Assembly (NCBI RefSeq): GCF_007829335.1
Contig: NZ_VIWO01000006.1
Span: forward strand, 451,431 to 515,430
Reading direction: 5' to 3'
Source: Chitinophaga polysaccharea
GTDB lineage: Bacteria > Bacteroidota > Bacteroidia > Chitinophagales > Chitinophagaceae
DNA: 64,000 nucleotides
The notes beneath the pieces were generated by a model. That model did not search any database. It was given only the letters and a program-made list of their open reading frames with translations, and was not told the origin of the DNA. Both the position numbers and the translations under genes were made by a program. Of this stretch, positions 17,123 to 25,914 are shown one piece after another (positions within the stretch are counted from its first letter, which is position 1; every line of letters starts with the position of its first letter).

Positions 17123-17497
17123 TTATTTTTCTACAGACAGCCAATGGCCATGTATATACAATAAGATAATAAATATTGCTGCAAAGACAATGTTCAGCGG
17201 GCCAAAAAGCAAGAGCTCTCTCGCAATAAAAAATTCAAGTATATTCATGACACCTACCAACACCATTTGCGACAAGGTACACCATCGTGACTTGATGCCC
17301 GATAATACCCACACTGCCATCAATACTTCCAAGAAACCAATCATATGAGTAAGCGGCGAGGCGTATGTTGGGCCCAGAATCCGTGCTACTATTTGCCCGT
17401 GGCGGGGTACCCCATTCAACAATTTACAAAACAGCCCGTTTACAATCCAAACAATGGCGATGCCTATATTTCCGAACTTATAAATTTGCTCCTTCAT
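17123..17497 (-). CDS. DoxX-like family membrane protein
   Basis: A 124-residue protein with four hydrophobic segments and DoxX-like features: NIGIAIVWIVNGLFCKLLNG, PRHGQIVARILG, LTHMIGFLEVLMAVWVLSG and LLLFGPLNIVFAAIFIILLY. It is the first gene of a compact four-gene operon (DoxX-like, DUF2071, methyltransferase, 4-TM protein) with gaps of 7, -13 and -17 bp. It differs in sequence from the DoxX protein at 12852. The shared operon suggests one pathway acting at the inner membrane. Confidence 0.8.
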   Translation of the reverse strand: MKEQIYKFGNIGIAIVWIVNGLFCKLLNGVPRHGQIVARILGPTYASPLTHMIGFLEVLMAVWVLSGIKSRWCTLSQMVLVGVMNILEFFIARELLLFGPLNIVFAAIFIILLYIHGHWLSVEK

Positions 17498-17606
17498 CCT
17501 TTTGTACCTTTATAGAAACAGCAGGGGGTTAACCCACACCAAGATAGGATGATTTCGGGGAATTAAAGCCATGGTGTATATACCCGGCAGCGAATTGTCA
17601 TAAAAC

Positions 17607-17640
17607 CACGGGGCGCTCCCCGCATCAGCAACGCCCCGTG
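17607..17640 (-). terminator. Terminator of the GH32 gene
   Basis: CACGGGGCG pairs with CGCCCCGTG (9 bp, 16-nt loop), followed on the minus strand by GTTTTA. It lies 17 nt past the GH32 stop. Confidence 0.7.
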
Positions 17641-17657
17641 TTGACCCTCTTCCCGTT

Positions 17658-19157
17658 CTATTTATCCATATTCCATACTTTCAGGGTATTCAACTTTACC
17701 CCACCATTTTCTGCAAATACTGCACATCCCGTAGCATCTTTGGCGGGAAATATCAACGTAGTCATCACTTTTTCGCCATCATTTACAAATACTTCCAGCG
17801 AAGATTTATCGAGTAATACCTGCAGGCGAATCTTTCCATTGACCGGCTGCACTGACATATGCCGGGTATCTTTGCCATCGTTGATATACAGCTCCTGGCG
17901 TTGCACGTTGTAGCCCACTACTACCCCACTGCCTTTGCTATGCTGCGCTACTTTTACACCAAAATCGCTGGCCGTGCCCAGGGTAAATGTGGCATCTATC
18001 CAGTTAGCATTGGTATTGAACTGCCGGCTATTGCTGATAGGCAGCGCTTGGCTATTCAACGACACATTGTGCTGTTGCCTTTTTTTAACAGCAGGCAATT
18101 TCTCCAGGTAACTATTCAGCACTGCTGCAGGTTGCTGAAATAAACGTGTACCCGCAGGCGTAGTTTTCAGTTGCAGGTCACGGGGAATGGACATTTGTCC
18201 GCGCCAGGGCCAGGTAGCCGTTTCGAAAGGCATCAGCCAACCGATCATCATCTGGCGGTTAGCCGGCAGATGATTGTACGGAATAGCGGCGTAAAATGTT
18301 TTGCCATAGTCTACAAAGAGCTGCGTTTCGGGAGTATGATCGTTGGTAAAAGTTTTACCATCGAAGTCGCCGGTAAAATATTGCATACCCGTAGCCGCAT
18401 CCTGGTTGCCGGACGAAACCATCAGCAACCACTTCTTTTTAGCCGGGTTAGCATCTACGTATAGGGGTGTGAGTGAGGGGCATTCCCAGATCTTGCGGGC
18501 ATCGCCCTGTGGTCCGAATTCACTCAGCAGTTGCCAATCCTTCAGGTTCACCGAACCGTAAAACTGCACTTTGTGTTCAGCAGGTACGGCCACCGTCATC
18601 AGCCATTTATGCTGGTCTTCCAGCCAGATCACGCTGGGGTCCCGGAAATCTTTCTTGTGGATATCTACCACCGGGTTGTTGGCGTAGTTTGTATAGGTAA
18701 GGCCTCCATCGTTGCTGTAAGCAATAAACTGCGACTCCTTTTGCTGCTTAGGCTGATCCGCAGTGTAAATGGCCACTATGGGCGCCGTACCATTCTTGCC
18801 AAAGCCGCTGCTGTTGTGCTGATCCAATACCGCCGATCCGGAAAATATCCAGGTAGTCGTATCCTTCGTTTCAATTTCCGGAATGGCTACCGGTAAGTGC
18901 TTCCAGTTCACCAGGTCGGTGCTGGTGGCGTGTCCCCAACTCATATGTCCCCATTTATTTTCGAATGGGTTATGCTGGTAATATAAGTGATAAACGCCAT
19001 CCAGGTTAATTAATCCATTAGGATCGTTGGTCCAGTTTTTCGCGGGTGTAAAATGATATACAGGACGCCATTGTGGCGTGGGTACCGTACTTTCCTGTGC
19101 CTGGAGCAGCCCGGGCAACAGTGCCGCCAACAGTAGTGAAAATAGTTTTCTTTTCAT
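17658..19157 (-). CDS. Glycoside hydrolase family 32 (levanase/inulinase-type fructanase)
   Basis: A 499-residue secreted enzyme: signal peptide MKRKLFSLLLAALLPGLLQA, then the five-bladed propeller with all three GH32 catalytic residues. The nucleophile is Asp45 in WTNDPNG (42-48), the transition-state stabiliser Asp173 in FRDP (171-174), and the acid/base Glu225 in WECPS. The C-terminal beta-sandwich module covers about residues 365-499 (SSLEVFVNDGEKVMTTLIFP). Hydrolyses beta-fructofuranosides; levan versus inulin cannot be told from sequence. A SusD remnant lies 36 bp upstream on the same strand, so it once belonged to a fructan locus. Confidence 0.95.
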   Translation of the reverse strand: MKRKLFSLLLAALLPGLLQAQESTVPTPQWRPVYHFTPAKNWTNDPNGLINLDGVYHLYYQHNPFENKWGHMSWGHATSTDLVNWKHLPVAIPEIETKDTTTWIFSGSAVLDQHNSSGFGKNGTAPIVAIYTADQPKQQKESQFIAYSNDGGLTYTNYANNPVVDIHKKDFRDPSVIWLEDQHKWLMTVAVPAEHKVQFYGSVNLKDWQLLSEFGPQGDARKIWECPSLTPLYVDANPAKKKWLLMVSSGNQDAATGMQYFTGDFDGKTFTNDHTPETQLFVDYGKTFYAAIPYNHLPANRQMMIGWLMPFETATWPWRGQMSIPRDLQLKTTPAGTRLFQQPAAVLNSYLEKLPAVKKRQQHNVSLNSQALPISNSRQFNTNANWIDATFTLGTASDFGVKVAQHSKGSGVVVGYNVQRQELYINDGKDTRHMSVQPVNGKIRLQVLLDKSSLEVFVNDGEKVMTTLIFPAKDATGCAVFAENGGVKLNTLKVWNMDK

Positions 19158-19193
19158 AACAAGATGAATATATGAATGAAATCGGTTTACTTA

Positions 19194-19598
19194 TTACCAG
19201 CCGGTATTTTGTTTATACAGGCCTTTGCTATAATTGATCTGATTTAAGGGTACCGGCAGGTATTCATCTCTCCCTTTCTTAAAAGCCGCATCATTTAAAT
19301 GCGCGCTGCGTGTTTTTTCAACAGCAAAATAAGCATTGAGATAATCGGCTGCAATACCCCAGCGTACGAGGTCAAAAAACCGGCTGCCCTCCATGGCAAA
19401 TTCCAGCCGGCGTTCCCAGCGCAGGGCCTTGCGGGCAAAGTCTTGCGTCCTGGTACAATTTACGCCCGGCTGATAAACGCCTATTTTATAATTAGAGGTA
19501 AAGCTGCCATTGGACTGTTTTAACTGGGCAGTGCTGTTCCCGGCTCTTTCCCGGATGCGGTTTATCAGCGGCAGGGCTTCCGTCGGGCGTCTGTGCAT
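19194..19598 (-). pseudogene. C-terminal fragment of a RagB/SusD glycan-binding lipoprotein
   Basis: The 134-codon frame is unmistakably the end of a SusD protein: TEALPLINRIRERAG, then WERRLEFAMEGSRFFDLVRW and the terminal KKGRDEYLPVPLNQINYSKG. A whole SusD has 500-600 residues with a lipoprotein signal, so about three quarters are missing. The frame upstream of the ATG at 19598 is closed by a stop within three codons. No SusC is nearby. Gene decay, leaving the GH32 gene intact behind it. Confidence 0.85.
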
Positions 19599-19688
19599 AG
19601 TTATTTACCTTATTGCGCTGTGCAAATGCTATGAAAATATTATACCAGGCCGCAGGCAACAAGAAAGTTTGAGCAAAGTCCAGCTACG

Positions 19689-19970
19689 ATGGTAGTGGCC
19701 GACAATAAATTAAATACGCATCCTACGCTGGATTTCACCACTTCTGTATATCTAAATCCTTCCGGTAACGTGTTTAATGTAAGGTTGACTTCTGCTTCCA
19801 AAGCCCCGGCACTGCTTACGATTGTTAATAATGCCGGCAACACTGTTTATTCTACCCGGATAAATGCTGGCGCCTTTTATCAACTTGGCCAACATCTGAA
19901 ACCTGGTATTTATTATATCAATATCCAACAAGGCACGCAAAGCAAGACCATGAAAGTGGTAAAACAATAA
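19689..19970 (+). pseudogene. Orphan T9SS C-terminal sorting domain fragment
   Basis: The frame (open from about 19633) encodes VYLNPSGNVFNVRLTSASKA, TIVNNAGNTVYSTRINAGAF and GIYYINIQQGTQSKTMKVVKQ. This is the standard end of a type IX secretion cargo. No passenger domain precedes it; the upstream 50 codons are unrelated and the SusD fragment faces it from the other strand. Most likely the tail of a large secreted enzyme whose body was deleted. Confidence 0.75.
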
Positions 19971-20028
19971 TGTGCTTTACGTAAAGAGAGCGCCTTTTAA
20001 ATGTGCGTTATCTTTAGCTGATCTCTTC

Positions 20029-20079
20029 TCAATAAACAGGCAGCTGCTTCAGGTTTTGAAGCAGCTGCTTGTTTATTGA
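20029..20079 (-). terminator. 23-bp hairpin terminator of the ROK gene
   Basis: Arms 20029-20051 and 20057-20079 pair along 23 bp with one G-T wobble and a 5-nt loop (ggttt). It lies 19 nt past the ROK stop. It may act on both strands, since the T9SS fragment points toward it. Confidence 0.75.
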
Positions 20080-20097
20080 TACAATAAGTAAACGTGA

Positions 20098-21291
20098 TTA
20101 TACTTTATACAGTTGGGGGGAATCGAAATGTTCCATCACCAGGGCGGCGGCGCCGAGCCGTTCTGCTGCATATCCGAGTGGCGATACCATTAGTTCTATA
20201 CTTTCAGCTATTTTAGGTATGCAATTTTCATTTAGTGCATGTTGTACGGGGGCCAACCATAGCTTTCCGGCCAGGGTTCCTCTTCCACTCAATATGATCC
20301 GGTTCGGATTCAATACGTGTATCAGTATGGCGATCCCTCTTCCGATGTGGTAACCTGCCTGCGACAATAATTCCACGGCATATTTATCTCCTTTGTTGGC
20401 GGCGGCCATTATTTTGCGGAAGGCTTCATCGCGGCTTTCCATCGACAGGCCTTTCATCACTGTGGGTCGGCCTTCCTGTATGCCTGCTACTGCTTTTTCT
20501 GCGATAACAGAAAGGGAGGTTTCTGTTTCCAGGCATCCCATTTTACCGCAACTGCAAATCTTGTTGTTGGTGAACAATGGTATGTGACTGAATTCACCGG
20601 CAAATCCGTTTTCACCGCGGAAAAGGCGGCCATCGAGCACCATGCCGAGACCGATTCCCCAGCCAATGTTGATGACCAGCGCGTTTTGTTTGCCGCGCGC
20701 TGCACCGAGTTTCCATTCGGCCAACGCCACCAGGCTGGAATCGTTGTCGATAATCACCGGTAAACCGGTCTGCGCCTGGAGGTATTTATTGATGCTGGAA
20801 AAATCGGTATTAAAAAATGAATAGTTAATGCCTTTCTTCACATCTACAAATCCAGGCATTCCGATACCAATACCTGCAAATTGTTCCCGGGGGATTGAGG
20901 ATCGGTCGATGAATGCTTTCAGTTCCTCGCCAAGGATGTTGATGGCCTTCGGATGCGCTGACAGGTCGAGTTGTACCAGGTGTTCTTCTCCGATCATGTT
21001 ATTGTGCATATCCATGATGCTGATGCTGGTCACAAACTGGTCCATCGCTACCGCGAGGATATACATGAAATCCGGTTTTATGGAATACATCTGCGGGCGG
21101 CGGCCACCAGTAGACATGGCATAGCCGGATTCGAGCACTAGCCCGCTTTCCACCAGTTCATACAATGCCCTGGTAGTATGCGGCAGACTTTTGCCGGTGA
21201 GTACGCTCAAATCGGCACAAGAGAGCTCTCTCTTGAAGTACAGCTGCTTTAATAACGTCTTTTTGTAAACTTCCTGGCGATCAGGCACCAT
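20098..21291 (-). CDS. ROK-family transcriptional regulator (NagC/Mlc-type)
   Basis: A 397-residue protein: N-terminal winged HTH (residues about 10-60, ADLSVLTGKSLPHTTRALYE) joined to a ROK sugar-kinase-like domain. The ROK domain has GIGIGMPGFVD (140-150), the Asp of IDNDSS (about 184), GEFSHIPLF and the zinc-binding CSCGKMGCLE (246-255). In NagC/Mlc proteins a phosphosugar or sugar binds this domain and releases DNA. The catalytic Asp is present, so kinase activity cannot be excluded. Position beside GH32 and the SusD remnant suggests control of the former fructan locus. Confidence 0.92.
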   Translation of the reverse strand: MVPDRQEVYKKTLLKQLYFKRELSCADLSVLTGKSLPHTTRALYELVESGLVLESGYAMSTGGRRPQMYSIKPDFMYILAVAMDQFVTSISIMDMHNNMIGEEHLVQLDLSAHPKAINILGEELKAFIDRSSIPREQFAGIGIGMPGFVDVKKGINYSFFNTDFSSINKYLQAQTGLPVIIDNDSSLVALAEWKLGAARGKQNALVINIGWGIGLGMVLDGRLFRGENGFAGEFSHIPLFTNNKICSCGKMGCLETETSLSVIAEKAVAGIQEGRPTVMKGLSMESRDEAFRKIMAAANKGDKYAVELLSQAGYHIGRGIAILIHVLNPNRIILSGRGTLAGKLWLAPVQHALNENCIPKIAESIELMVSPLGYAAERLGAAALVMEHFDSPQLYKV

Positions 21292-21471
21292 CTAGATTTA
21301 TTGTTTGCTTTGGCTTAAATCTACATCAAATAATAACAAGTGAAACAGCACGATCAAATGACTGTACATTCAAGATAACCAAACTTTCTTAAATTCTACG
21401 ATACTTTTATGAAAATTTTAATTAGTCTGATATAATTATCATGTAAATGGATAAACATTTAAAATAACTGT

Positions 21472-21479
21472 TAATTTTG
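21472..21479 (+). promoter_or_regulatory. Possible -7 box of the KTSC gene (TAATTTTG)
   Basis: TAATTTTG matches TAnnTTTG, 50 nt before the KTSC start codon at 21529. The -33 region has only a weak TTTA. Confidence 0.4.
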
Positions 21480-21528
21480 TATTATAAAAAAGAGAGGCTT
21501 AAGGTATGGTAATTGTGGCCTCACAGGT

Positions 21529-21726
21529 ATGCCTTCTACCGTTGTAGCCCATATGGATTATCATGCTACAGAGCATATCCTGCGGATCGTATTTGTATCC
21601 GGGATGATATACGATTACAGAGAAGTACCGGAAACCGTATACCAGGCCATGAAATCAGCCACTTCCAAAGGCACTTTTCTCAATAAATATATAAAGGGTC
21701 ATTACATGTTTACCAAAGTCAAATGA
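21529..21726 (+). CDS. KTSC-domain protein, 65 aa
   Basis: A complete small KTSC domain: an N-terminal strand with HMDYHATEHILRIVFVSG, MIYDYREVPETVYQAMKSAT and the C-terminal SKGTFLNKYIKGHY. This domain of unknown role occurs alone or fused to lysyl-tRNA synthetase-like and other proteins; it may bind RNA. The Lys-Thr-Ser-Cys signature that names the family is degenerate here. It ends 18 bp from the stop of the convergent sensor gene. Confidence 0.8.
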   Translation: MPSTVVAHMDYHATEHILRIVFVSGMIYDYREVPETVYQAMKSATSKGTFLNKYIKGHYMFTKVK

Positions 21727-21744
21727 CGCGGTAGGTGTTCACGA

Positions 21745-24648
21745 TCAATCAGCTTTTGCTTCGGCAAATTCATTCAGGAAATCCGATATTGATAATGCCG
21801 TGGGTAAGTTGAGTTTCTTTCTTAAGCGGTAACGCTTAATTTCCACGCCACGCACTGAAATAGCCATCAGCTGGGCAATTTCTTTGCTGGATAGCTTCAG
21901 TTGCAGGTAAGCGCATACTTTAAGATCTGTAGGCGTCAATGCCGGGAATGCGGCTTTCAGCTTCTTCAGGAAGTTGTTGTTAATAGCATCGAAATGAGCA
22001 GCGAACTGTTCCCAGTTATCATTATTTTTCTCCACATCATTTAATAATCCCAGTGCATTTTTTATCTCCGGGTTATTGCCATTTTTCTTATACACTGCTG
22101 CCAGGATATCTTTTACTTTTACCAGCGCATCGCCTCTTTCTACCAGGTGCATGGAAGCATCTGCCAGGGCATTGTTTTTAAAGTGTATTTCGCTGGCCAG
22201 TTTCTCGTTTTGCAGTTTAATGATTTCCTTTTCATTCTTTTCCAGCTCCAGCTGGTATATGTATTTCAGGCGTTGCTGCTCTTCATCGAAACGTTGCTGC
22301 TGTCTGCGCAGGCTTCTCTCCTGCCAGCGATTCACCAGGTAAAGGAGTCCCAGGAACAATGCTACGTATAACAGGTAGGCCCAGGTTGTTTTGTACCACG
22401 CGGGCCTTACCACAAAGCTATAGTTCACCACGTCCGATTCATGCCCGAGATTATCGTGTGCTTTTATTTTGAAAACATATTTACCGTCCGGCAAATTGGT
22501 ATAGTCCTTTTCTGATTTCGCCGACCAGGCCGACCACTGGTGATCATATCCTTCCAGCTGGTAGCTGTATTCGATGTTGTTTTGCAGTCCATAGGCGGGG
22601 GAACTATATTCAAAATGAAAGGAATTATAATTTTTTGGCAGAGAAAAAATTTCCTGTTCATCCTGGTAATAGCCCGTTGCATTGCGTTGGTGGAAGTAGC
22701 CGCCAAAAAGAATACTGTCGGACTTTCCAATGGTTTTCACCTGGCCTAGCAATACCTTTACCACCTGCTTATTCGTGGTATATTTCTCATAGTTCAGGTG
22801 GATCATTCCTTTTTCGGAACTGATGAAAATATTCTCTTTATTAAAGGGATAAATATTTTCGAAGCCCAGCAGGATTTTGCCTGTCAGCTCCGGTATCCAG
22901 GTAATGGCAAAGGATTTATTCCCGGAGGGCTGGTGAAAGTTGACCACCCCGATGGTTTTACCGCTGCAAAACCAGATGTTGCCTTCCGCATCTTCACTCA
23001 GATAGCGTATTTCCATATTACCGAATATGGGCGTGAGGAATGCGGAGGGGATAAACCGGCCGGTAGCGGCATCAAACTCATATATCCCTTTGCTGGTAGC
23101 AAATACTACCCGGTTTTTGATTTTAAACACATAGTTGCCCAGGGCAGAAGGCAGGCCGGCGCTATCCGTAAGAAGCCGGGAGCTGATAGCTTTACCATCT
23201 GTCGACAACTGTAATTTATACACGCCGCGGTAAGGGTGTGAAGCCCAGATGGTGTTATTATTATCTATTTCCAGGAAGCGCAGCGATTCTGAAATGCCTT
23301 CCAGTTGTTCTGCGTCGGTGAATTTGTTTTGGTTAAAGGCCAGCATCCGGATGCCGGTGTACGTGCCAACGAGGATATTGTGGGCTGGAAACACCGATGA
23401 AACAGGTTTAAACAACCAGGCGCCTGTGTTGTCAGACAAGGTAACACTGCTATGATCCCGGAGCAGGGCAGCGCCGCCATGTTGTGCCATCAGTATCTGA
23501 TTATTCACTTCATCGAGGCGCCATACCTCTGATTTGCTGTTTTTAACATGGGTAAAATCTCCTTTGGAGAAACTAAGATCGCCGGAAGTGGTAGCCAGTG
23601 GCACATACCAGGCTCCATCGGTGGTACCGATATACAGTTCATTATTAAATATGCGGGCACTATGTCCGGATACCTCATTGTTTTTATTGGGGGCAATGTA
23701 TTTAATGGCTGCATTATAGGCGATAAAGCTGATCCCGTTATTAAGACCCGTCCACAGGTTTTGGTTTTTATCGAGAAATATGCTGATGACGTCATTATTC
23801 TGCAATCCTTCTACACGGGAAATCTTTTGTATAATCTGCCCATTCAGATCAAAAATTATACAGCCATCAGCCGAGGTGCCAGCTACCAATCCCGTGGTAT
23901 TAATCCGGGCGGCTGTATTAATATTGCTGCCGGCAATAAAGGGTTGATGCTTCACGATAACATCGCGATATAAAAAATACAGGCCATCCCTTTGGGTACT
24001 GATCAACAGGCTGTCGTTCCCTATATCCACCATTCCTGATATCAGCAGGTTATTCATTTTGGGGCCGGTATTTACAGGTAGCCATTCCTGCTGTTTAAAC
24101 GCCATGAGCCCATTACGCTTATCCTGCGCATATAACTTATCGCCTACCCGTTTGAGGTACATCCATTCATTGGGATATACCCTGATGGTATTGTTGCGGT
24201 ATTCGAAGATGCGGTCCGATGCCTGGAAGAAGATAGATTCTTTATAGATCTCCACCTTCCAGATATCGGCAAACTTATTATAAGCGGCCGGTACCAGGTT
24301 TCTGAGAGAGGTGTAAACAAGATTACCGTTGGCGCCGGGCGTAAAATAGCCGATTTCGCCCTGCCCGCCGGCATAAATGCGGTCGGTACTATCTATGGCC
24401 AGCGCACGAACGATCGTTTTGTTGGGCAATGCGTACACTTTCCAGTGACTGCCATCATAGGTGAGCATCCCCTCGTTGTTGGCGAAATACATCATGCCCC
24501 TGCTATCCTGTTTAATGTCCCAGGTTTGAGTACCTGCGTGATAATCGTTTTTGCTGTAATTAATCATCTGGGGCAATCCAATCGTGTTTTGCCCGGCTAC
24601 CGGCAAACAGGCGATGACCCACAAAAAAAACAACCACACTGGTTTCAT
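21745..24648 (-). CDS. Membrane-tethered HTH regulator with periplasmic propeller and Y_Y_Y domain
   Basis: A 967-residue protein: signal peptide (MKPVWLFFLWVIACLPVAGQ), a long run of propeller repeats up to about residue 650 (blades such as GNLVYTSLRN and NLWTGLNNGISFI), and a Y_Y_Y domain (NIEYSYQLEGYDHQWSAWSA). One transmembrane helix (TTWAYLLYVALFLGLLYLVN) and a coiled coil rich in Glu and Arg follow. The C-terminal LuxR-type HTH reads LTPTDLKVCAYLQLKLSSKE, then IAQLMAISVRGVEIKRYRLR. It resembles hybrid two-component sensors but has no kinase or receiver, so it would bind DNA from the membrane. Ligand unknown; the nearest target genes are not obvious. Confidence 0.9.
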   Translation of the reverse strand: MKPVWLFFLWVIACLPVAGQNTIGLPQMINYSKNDYHAGTQTWDIKQDSRGMMYFANNEGMLTYDGSHWKVYALPNKTIVRALAIDSTDRIYAGGQGEIGYFTPGANGNLVYTSLRNLVPAAYNKFADIWKVEIYKESIFFQASDRIFEYRNNTIRVYPNEWMYLKRVGDKLYAQDKRNGLMAFKQQEWLPVNTGPKMNNLLISGMVDIGNDSLLISTQRDGLYFLYRDVIVKHQPFIAGSNINTAARINTTGLVAGTSADGCIIFDLNGQIIQKISRVEGLQNNDVISIFLDKNQNLWTGLNNGISFIAYNAAIKYIAPNKNNEVSGHSARIFNNELYIGTTDGAWYVPLATTSGDLSFSKGDFTHVKNSKSEVWRLDEVNNQILMAQHGGAALLRDHSSVTLSDNTGAWLFKPVSSVFPAHNILVGTYTGIRMLAFNQNKFTDAEQLEGISESLRFLEIDNNNTIWASHPYRGVYKLQLSTDGKAISSRLLTDSAGLPSALGNYVFKIKNRVVFATSKGIYEFDAATGRFIPSAFLTPIFGNMEIRYLSEDAEGNIWFCSGKTIGVVNFHQPSGNKSFAITWIPELTGKILLGFENIYPFNKENIFISSEKGMIHLNYEKYTTNKQVVKVLLGQVKTIGKSDSILFGGYFHQRNATGYYQDEQEIFSLPKNYNSFHFEYSSPAYGLQNNIEYSYQLEGYDHQWSAWSAKSEKDYTNLPDGKYVFKIKAHDNLGHESDVVNYSFVVRPAWYKTTWAYLLYVALFLGLLYLVNRWQERSLRRQQQRFDEEQQRLKYIYQLELEKNEKEIIKLQNEKLASEIHFKNNALADASMHLVERGDALVKVKDILAAVYKKNGNNPEIKNALGLLNDVEKNNDNWEQFAAHFDAINNNFLKKLKAAFPALTPTDLKVCAYLQLKLSSKEIAQLMAISVRGVEIKRYRLRKKLNLPTALSISDFLNEFAEAKAD

Positions 24649-24930
24649 AAACAGGAGTTAGATGTTGTGATGTAGTAATGATGTAGTCTAAATTTATTAA
24701 TAATCAATCAGGTATGCAAATATGATGAAATATAGATGTAGTCAGAAAGTTGGCTGGACATTACTGACTGCGTAATTTTAGCGTCATCCGGCTTTCACCA
24801 TTGCTTTCATAGAAACAGATGATGTGGGTTTCAGATACAACGGGTCTCCGGCATTTGCCTGACTGGGAGATGCTGCCTGTACCGATGCGGGTATTGGCAG
24901 TATTTTCTCAGGTAAAGGCCGGAGGCCTCT

Positions 24931-25773
24931 TTATTTTATCTGTTGTGAATATCTTTCAAGTTTCTCTCTTTCAGCTTTAGACAGGCTGTTGATCCCCTTT
25001 TGATGGATCTTCTCTAAAATAGCATCGAGTTCCTTCTGTCGGTTGGCCCTCTCAAAAACATACCTGTCGTCGATATCTCCCACCACGTGATGTTGTTTGT
25101 AGAAGAAATTATCCACCAGGAGTATATGGGGCTTAGAGATAATGACATACATAAAAAAAATGCAGGGCACTATAATGGTGATACAGGTAGCCAGGTTGGC
25201 CAGCATAGCCTGTGGCGCTATGATTGCGGCCAGGCCCATACCTACCAAAGCGCCGCCGAGATGGGCATCATGCCCTATATTATCCCGGCGGGAGGTAATA
25301 CCGTAGATCGCGTAACCCGTATACAAAATACCATAGAGCCAGCCAGGTATAGCCAGGAGGCCAAAGAAGCTTACTTCCATACCCGGGAACAGCGCAATGC
25401 AAGCGAAGATAACCCCACATATTGCCCCGGAGGCCCCAACGGAACTATAATCGCCCGTATGCCGGTGTATCAACAGCGATAGTAAGTCGCCCCCGACCAG
25501 GCTTCCGAAATAGATCAGCAAAAAGGCGCCTGCTCCCAGGTCGGCCTCCAGCAGCCAGCTAAAGGCCAGCAATGACAACATGTTAAAGATCAGGTGTTGC
25601 CAGTTGACATGGAGAAAGCCGGAAGTCACCACCCGGTAATACTCCTTAAACAACAATATCCTTTCTACCCTGAAAGCGTATTTATCGAAGAAAGCGCGGT
25701 TTTTAAATCCTTTTATGGAGAAAATGACGTTGGCGATGGTAATGACCAGGCTTATCATTCCGGTGTTATTCAT
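24931..25773 (-). CDS. Rhomboid-family intramembrane serine protease
   Basis: A 280-residue protein with six hydrophobic segments. The catalytic dyad is Ser115 in VGASGAICG and His171 in GHDAHLGGALVG; the HLIFNM motif (His60, Asn64) supplies the oxyanion-hole residues typical of rhomboids. A C-terminal cytoplasmic tail of about 60 residues ends in DAILEKIHQKGINSLSKAER, a helical segment common in Bacteroidota rhomboids. Rhomboids cut transmembrane substrates within the bilayer; the substrate here is unknown. Divergent from the 341-residue lipoprotein gene. Confidence 0.93.
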   Translation of the reverse strand: MNNTGMISLVITIANVIFSIKGFKNRAFFDKYAFRVERILLFKEYYRVVTSGFLHVNWQHLIFNMLSLLAFSWLLEADLGAGAFLLIYFGSLVGGDLLSLLIHRHTGDYSSVGASGAICGVIFACIALFPGMEVSFFGLLAIPGWLYGILYTGYAIYGITSRRDNIGHDAHLGGALVGMGLAAIIAPQAMLANLATCITIIVPCIFFMYVIISKPHILLVDNFFYKQHHVVGDIDDRYVFERANRQKELDAILEKIHQKGINSLSKAEREKLERYSQQIK

Positions 25774-25914
25774 GGATCAGGGAATTTTTTATGGGTCTGA
25801 TGTCGGGTATATAAGTGACATGTAAAATACTTAAAATACATCAAAATTTGCGCTAGATAACAAGGAGGTTATGTCGAAAAAACCATCTAGCTTTAAGGTA
25901 CACTTCTTTACTCC

